From: Taxillus chinensis
Taxonomy: Eukaryota; Streptophyta; Magnoliopsida; Santalales; Loranthaceae
Direction: 5' to 3'
Length of the DNA stretch: 64,000 nucleotides
Assembly: GCA_023512835.1 (NCBI GenBank)
Contig: CM042091.1
Span: forward strand, 4,821,079 to 4,885,078
The stretch's first letter is position 1. Each line of letters starts with the position of its first letter. Below the pieces are notes generated by a model that was given only the letters and a program-made list of their open reading frames with translations, did not search any database and was not told the DNA's origin. Shown piece after piece: positions 62,100-64,000 of the stretch. Both the position numbers and the translations under genes were made by a program.

Positions 62100-64000
62100 G
62101 ACCCAGCCAGCGCAACACACGGACTGAGTCGTGCGCTAGCTAGCTCCTTCTAGCGTGCTGCTATACCCACCTTTTTCTTCTTATATGTACGCCACAGAAG
62201 ACAATATGAGAAGTGGGAGGAACCCCCCGGCCCACATTTGTGTGTGTGTGTGTTTTGAATTTTTATTTCTGTTCGCTAATCTCTTCTTTTATATATTTAT
62301 ATATATCTACCACTTGAGAGACGATATGCTACGAGGGAGGAATTGTAGTTGTTTATTATATATGATTATTTGGTAAATTAAAATATTATTCTATATTGGA
62401 AAACTCCATCTAACTGTCTTTTATCTTTCATATGGCACACAGTTGCTTCATATGTAAACTCAGTTGTTTATTTAAATATAGTTACTTTGCGCCTATATAA
62501 AAAAGTGTGTGGCAGAGAATTTATAATTATCTTTTTTTCGATATTAGTTTTTATTTCCTGCTCTTGGGTTCCATTATTTGTTGCAGTAGCTAGTAGCAGT
62601 CATGATCATATATTAGCTGTTCCACTGGCGGGAAAACATTGAATACGTAAGAATTTTGTTGTAGGGTAAGAGTAAACGTCCTGGAGATATATAGAGAGAG
62701 AGCTCGGGCTGGATTGACAGTCGTTGAAATTTAATTATTTTTTTTAAAATAAAAATAAAAATAAAACGAATTATTGTAAATGTAATTTGCTTGATTGCTT
62801 GCTCATCAGAAGTGGCACGTACAGTGACACAGTTGTTCGGGAGCTCCAACGAACCTTCTCGTTCCCCCGCTATCTGTCTTTCTACTCCCACCCTCCATCC
62901 TTCGTCACGTGTATGCATGCATGCGCATGCGTGTCTCGACAATATTCAAGGTTTATATATATATTAATATATATATATATACACACACACACATATATAT
63001 ATATATATGAATATATATATATACATACATATACACACACACACACACACACTAATTTAGGGAGTTTAGCCAAAACGGTCGGGTCGAGACAACCTTCCTA
63101 GATATATTATATTTTTGTTCTATTTTCTTTTCCTTTTTTATCTGAATAATTTACAAAAATTATTTTGTAAGAGCTTTTTAAAATAATTACATTAAGACAA
63201 AAACATGATAAATCATTTTTGAAAATTGTTTTAAAAAACAGAAAACGTATTTGAAGGTAAAGTATGCTATTTTTAATAGAAAATATAAATTTTTACATGT
63301 TTTAATTTTAATAAGTATATATTATATATTAATAATATAAATGTACTATAAATAAAAAAGTTTTCTAGAAATGAATAAAAAATATAAAACTGTTAGAATA
63401 AAATCCTTCAAGAATGAAAACCATCATCCTATCATAATTTTTATGTTAAATCATCGAGAGTAATATTAAACAAAAACATACATGATTCATTCATATCAAA
63501 ATAGACAATCTCAGGAACTTATGGTTGATCTATCAAATTTGTAGGTATTCATTTTAGGATGATTTTTTCTCTCACAATCTGTCGATGGAATGCAAAAGGA
63601 GAGCGTGTGATACGACTACTTGGTGGCTAACCACAAATATATGTTAATCTTTAATTATTTTTACCATATTTCTAATTTAACCTGTTACCAAATTAGAAAT
63701 TATAATTGATTTCTGCACATGAGTATTCATACTTTTTGTTGATGCATTTACATCTAGAATACTCAAAATTTTGTCAATTCACTTGGACTTATATAAGATG
63801 ATAACTTTTTTAAATACATAATGTTATACATATTAGCCCATTTTTAGGTTAAAAAACCTAACAATTTCTCATTGAGCTATATGTGTTACTTTATATCATA
63901 TATATATATGTTTTTTTTAAATTGATATATAAATAATGTACAAAGTTTGGATAATATGAAAGAAAGTGCCAATTTACATCTAAACATTACCAATAAAAAA
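62100..64000. other. MYB upstream region and AT-rich repeats to the window end
   Basis: The MYB promoter lies at the left end, with a TATATTTATATATATC stretch near 62291-62306 but no assignable elements. A compound (TA)n/(CA)n microsatellite spans 62955-63052. The stretch at about 63380-63880, including AAAAACCTAACAATTTCTCA, resembles a decayed copia LTR, a weak impression. No gene seen. Confidence 0.5.

Noticed and set aside
62882..63101. Tyr/Ile/Val/Cys- and His/Thr-rich frames
   Set aside because: They are translations of the (TA)n/(CA)n microsatellite.

Overview
The window is nuclear DNA of a flowering plant, probably a woody eudicot. The protein-coding genes have short exons with GT/AG introns in AT-rich DNA. 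They encode plant-type families: an R2R3-MYB, a kinesin-light-chain-related TPR protein and a plant pyridoxamine-phosphate-oxidase-like protein. Intergenic DNA is dense in (TA)n and (CT)n microsatellites, MITEs and decayed transposons. The species cannot be named from what I can see.

Layout. 0.4-0.6 kb: first exon of a small membrane protein (minus strand) that continues off the left edge. 2.8-6.1 kb: an apparently intact two-exon gene (minus) for a coiled-coil, tail-anchored plant protein of unknown function. 6-18 kb: AT-rich intergenic DNA with two Tourist-like MITEs, one GC-rich hAT-like non-autonomous element and a long compound microsatellite. 18-28 kb: a graveyard of gene fragments. It holds the 5' part of a glucuronoxylan methyltransferase-like (DUF579) gene, a tandemly duplicated unknown exon, the first exon of a DUF1218 gene fused to foreign sequence, PIF/Harbinger transposase pieces, and a broken direct copy of the 3-7 kb locus.

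28-36 kb holds the most unusual structure. An unrecognised multi-exon gene family is present as copy A (minus), copy B (plus, head-to-head with A) and copy C (plus), with a partial copy D at 24.5 kb. A, B and D are followed by the same PIF/Harbinger transposase debris. The spacer between A and B is an inverted fragment of the RCC1-repeat gene that lies intact at 37-39.5 kb. Exon 1 of B carries a 120-bp in-frame insertion copied from exon 1 of the kinesin-light-chain-related gene at 40.6-42.8 kb. The duplications therefore mixed pieces of three neighbouring loci.

37-43 kb: RCC1-repeat gene (plus) and KLCR gene (minus), convergent. 43-50 kb: repeats, including a Pack-type Tourist element carrying a C2-domain gene fragment. 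50-52.1 kb: seven-exon PPOX-like gene (minus), apparently complete. 54.8-55.6 kb: decayed Ty1/copia integrase. 60.7-62.1 kb: R2R3-MYB resembling proanthocyanidin regulators, with a one-base frameshift in a seven-C run. The rest is AT-rich repeat DNA.

The genes do not form a pathway. The theme is local duplication, inversion and transposon-assisted capture of host exons. Family names rest on reading translations without any database search.
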